Positions 6,501 through 7,878 of a stretch of DNA of 7,878 bases are shown piece after piece (within the stretch, counting starts at the first letter, position 1; every line of letters starts with the position of its first letter). A program made the position numbers and the translations under genes. The DNA comes from JBCDGZ01 sp038750655 (GTDB taxonomy: Bacteria > Bacteroidota > Bacteroidia > Chitinophagales > Saprospiraceae): contig JBCDGZ010000222.1 of assembly GCA_038750655.1 (NCBI GenBank), positions 1-7,878 of the forward strand. The letters run 5' to 3'. Under the pieces are notes generated by a model. That model was not told the DNA's origin. It did not search any database and saw only the letters and a program-made list of their open reading frames with translations.

Positions 6501-6560
6501 GAAATAAAAGATGAGAGGGAAAAAATAATTTATCAAACGAAGATCGTCGTTGTCCCTTAA
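3516..6560 (+). CDS. Secreted metzincin-like peptidase with beta-helix and T9SS type A sorting domain
   Basis: This complete 1014-residue protein has a signal peptide at residues 1-20/21 (hydrophobic run LLFLLFLSL, ending SLFAQ). Residues about 45-315 look like a metzincin/M43-like zinc peptidase: HEYLHLFLPTLGH (266-278) supplies HExxH with E267 as likely catalytic base. NVMN (285-288) resembles the Met-turn, followed by LTGCQVREMYLSL as in pappalysin-like domains. The third His lies two residues later than in the standard HExxHxxGxxH. Residues about 337-730 form a right-handed beta-helix (IEEGASLTV, GGQLIVDGG, WWHGINVEG). Residues about 740-920 are helical. Residues about 934-1014 are a Por-secretion (T9SS type A) tail: APNPVVNGKHIVYF, LRVYDLHGK, ARWPAGLYWLEIKD. 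The expected location is the cell surface or outside; the substrate is unknown. The ATG is fixed by the signal peptide. The gene is followed at 63 bases by another exported protein. Confidence 0.93.
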   Translation: MRQKVLLFLLFLSLTSSLFAQLPSFPGCGMSGDVPPEDIGPRAGCENSFTAFIDQHTDDMVPQGITRKLRINTNVVFVQNLQRNRNFNLDNPEHMQFFDNIFSELNRRMEDLLQESCACQEAPDHYDNIHIEFVPNFMEMRTLDLWDHLNDPDPTLDTQTSGYIQQLKDRVKNLQGYEPAIDIFITNEGPALEDLLSSEVPLWNLASFQNIYNSQWYSAKASTDLTRSAAWHAPDLYLRYLNVIKHIGNDHLNNNFTPFAVGGFLHEYLHLFLPTLGHKDDCYQNVMNINGGLRRKSLTGCQVREMYLSLMGRHVRNFVECEDALEFDLTIDTDEVWSNNLRVYGDIVIEEGASLTVTCELHFSPSANIIVKRGGQLIVDGGILTGCGEWWHGINVEGYSDGPQAIAGYVELKNDAIIEYANTAISMANTQYPWPAFADYYGGLVKAENSTFRKCRRAVEFMRYGVGTVKDQSSFTNCTFEEMREGVTLWADNGVTFKGCTFRDLEQRGIHPYDTEVFVNDGCRFENMPRGVDIITTYPIPFAPQIGEAGTNVNEFRCEIGVNATASGSITPVRIINNDFFGGNIGASFSGVSHYLVRRNDFSSHTVGIRSIAGGFYENQIRENNLHAADFGSDAVFDNGGLQYWDNCFESNRQMDILVNQGEIFPSQGDDEFAAGNCFTQGPPEIFNMGPSIEYYVKEGTPIGSCKFPKNSINIDIRSSRLDNLNAQCGSPGFTTDPVDELCRGPFETIGDLVKEIEQLESSVELLKRDTTQSPTDRAAYERCLDGLVWNAGQQLLTADPSEEDKEATIAFFADRKVFNYRIQAYGLMVNFGELPRARTYLNELAIATQEESDFVTVQQLNLDYLANMQEYVLEESDAALLYQLARKPAPLSGYARSLYEVLTGEKVELDIPDFEEEFLPRQQNRQLEGKTIYSAPNPVVNGKHIVYFENNSSTVMHHLRVYDLHGKQWLDQSNIIGDTYLVDCARWPAGLYWLEIKDEREKIIYQTKIVVVP

Positions 6561-6567
6561 TAATTAG

Positions 6568-6604
6568 GAGGAGTGCGATTATCTGCAAACTTATCGTACT
6601 CCTC
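6568..6604 (+). terminator. Strong hairpin between two secreted-protein genes
   Basis: GAGGAGTGCGAT (6568-6579) pairs with ATCGTACTCCTC (6593-6604) over 12 bp with one G-U, around a 13-base loop. The following bases are TATTTCAATTTTAC, T-rich but interrupted. The hairpin sits 8 bases after the stop of the upstream gene and only 19 bases before the next ATG. It may terminate most transcripts, or act as a partial terminator or 3' stabiliser within an operon. The next gene has little room for a promoter of its own downstream of the hairpin. Confidence 0.6.
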
Positions 6605-6623
6605 TATTTCAATTTTACAAATA

Positions 6624-7878
6624 ATGAAAAATCTAATTATACTCCTCTACTTGTGCTGCTGCTGCCATATACTGGTAGCGCAGGACTATTTTTCGCGTAC
6701 TTATGATCCCTTTAATCACCGGCCGGAACTCCTTTCTAGCTTGGAGTTAGTTAATGATCAATTGTGGATTTCTGCCATTGGTCCCTGTATAGGTACAAGA
6801 TGTTTGGAGCAGCTGGTTTTGGATAAGCAGGGTCATCTAATCCATGCTGATACATTACTACGCGGTTTCGATCCGGGGCTCTTTCCGGTTTACACTGACT
6901 CTACTCTTACAACATCGGGACTTGATTATCCCGATCTTTCAAAATATATGCTCTACCAATCCACCTTGGACGGCGATAGTCTGGGGCTAATAGACTTACA
7001 GATTCCTGGAGATCGTTATCACGAATATTTCAACAAGGGAATGATCGAATACAATGACCAATATGTAGCCTACGGTCAGGTAACGGATCGGGAGGATTTG
7101 TGGGAGGGGCAAGAAAAGGTCAAGGGGTTACTATTTTGGGTAAATAAAGATTTAACGTTGGATACCATCACCTTCATTGAGCCACCGGAGGACTGGTTAT
7201 TGCTGCACGAGGCTCAGATTGATCCACAAAATCAATTGACCTTTATCTATCAATACACCAAAAGGCATCCGATCAGTCAACTCAACCTGGACTATAAGGC
7301 GCTCATCAAATTGAATGAAGAGCGACAAGTAGTTTTCAATTGGGAATCAACCTCCTCTGATAATACTCAAAGCAATCTGGCCATACTTGACGATGGAACT
7401 ATGATCACAGATTTTAATGGATTCATAGGGAATGAAGAAATTCTGGCGATTGCTCCTGATGGTGAACTCAAATGGACCTACATTTTTGATACCCAGCCAG
7501 GCATTGTCACTCACGGCGTAATCGATTTGGGTATTGCGGCCAATGGGGATATTATAGGCTGTGGACTAATTAGATCTGTATATTATGACTACGGCTTATC
7601 TGGTTTCATTTTCCGATTTTCCCCACAAGGAGAACTACTCTGGAAACGGATATTTTTGGTAGAGCCTGATACTGATCCCGATTTGCCTGAAAACTGGCCA
7701 CTACTCTCTCAACTGTTTCAAATCATAGAGCTGCCCAATGGGGATTTGGTTGCCGGAGGTGAGGTACTGCGTCCCTACAATGACCCTGTCCAAGGCCCCC
7801 GGCGCGACCAAGACGTTTGGGTCATCCGCACCGACGCCGAAGGCTGTATGCAAGAGGACTGCGGCTTCGAGCAGCTGA
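6624..7878 (+). CDS. Secreted beta-propeller-like protein, 3' end beyond the window
   Basis: The frame is open from ATG 6624 to the window end: 418 codons plus one base, with no stop. The final TGA bases are out of frame. Residues 1-20 form a signal peptide (MKNLIILLYL, then CCCC at 11-14, ending HILVAQ), which fixes the start. No typical lipobox precedes a plausible cleavage site. The mature part has blade-like repeats: DDGTMITDF then IAPDGELKWTY (from 256), NGDIIGCG then FRFSPQGELLWKR (from 307), and NGDLVAGG then VWVIRTDAEGC (from 372). These resemble secreted Bacteroidota proteins that end in a T9SS sorting domain after a 'VRTDxxGC...CG' segment. The missing end may therefore hold such a domain, but that is not seen. 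No catalytic motif is evident. The role is unknown; it is probably co-transcribed with or co-regulated beside the upstream peptidase-like gene. Confidence 0.87.
   Translation, partial: MKNLIILLYLCCCCHILVAQDYFSRTYDPFNHRPELLSSLELVNDQLWISAIGPCIGTRCLEQLVLDKQGHLIHADTLLRGFDPGLFPVYTDSTLTTSGLDYPDLSKYMLYQSTLDGDSLGLIDLQIPGDRYHEYFNKGMIEYNDQYVAYGQVTDREDLWEGQEKVKGLLFWVNKDLTLDTITFIEPPEDWLLLHEAQIDPQNQLTFIYQYTKRHPISQLNLDYKALIKLNEERQVVFNWESTSSDNTQSNLAILDDGTMITDFNGFIGNEEILAIAPDGELKWTYIFDTQPGIVTHGVIDLGIAANGDIIGCGLIRSVYYDYGLSGFIFRFSPQGELLWKRIFLVEPDTDPDLPENWPLLSQLFQIIELPNGDLVAGGEVLRPYNDPVQGPRRDQDVWVIRTDAEGCMQEDCGFEQL

Noticed and set aside
7876..7878. TGA at the window end as the stop of the last gene
   Set aside because: It is out of frame with the ATG at 6624; the last complete codon is CTG at 7875-7877, so the gene continues.

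Overview
The window looks like a chromosomal segment from a Bacteroidota, most likely a Saprospiraceae/Lewinella-type marine bacterium. This is inferred from protein architecture. One complete secreted protein ends in a type IX secretion (T9SS) sorting domain. Another secreted protein belongs to a style common in these bacteria. A third carries a choice-of-anchor-Q-like beta-helix end followed by a paired EF-hand tail. Signal peptides end in the typical '-FAQ' or '-VAQ', and ribosome binding sites are weak or absent, as is usual in this phylum. There is no sign of plasmid or phage genes, IS elements, tRNA, rRNA or CRISPR.

Layout: (1) 1-1239 (+) is the 3' part of a large secreted beta-helix protein that enters from the left edge. 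(2) 1290-1323 is a hairpin between convergent genes. (3) 1329-2753 (-) encodes a 474-residue helical-repeat (TPR-like) protein of unknown function. (4) 2754-3515 is an unusually rich intergenic stretch. It holds a 38-codon peptide gene with a double-glycine leader (2913-3029), an overlapping out-of-frame Cys/Trp/Gly-rich reading stretch (3019-3126), several perfect hairpins, and a compact structured RNA candidate ending in a UUCG-loop intrinsic terminator (3263-3398). (5) 3516-6560 (+) is a 1014-residue secreted protein: metzincin-like peptidase domain, beta-helix, helical domain and T9SS tail. (6) 6624-7878 (+) is the 5' part of a second secreted, probably beta-propeller protein that runs off the right edge. 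Its reading frame is open to the last base.

The two right-hand genes are co-directional, 63 bases apart, and both encode exported proteins, so they may share a transcript. A strong hairpin lies between them. The left gene fits the same exported, surface-associated theme. The most interesting part is 2754-3515: a probable secreted-peptide precursor with a bacteriocin/RiPP-like GG leader, divergent from an unclassified helical-repeat gene and followed by a probable small RNA. Whether these form one system cannot be decided from this window, because no modification enzyme or peptidase-transporter is present here.
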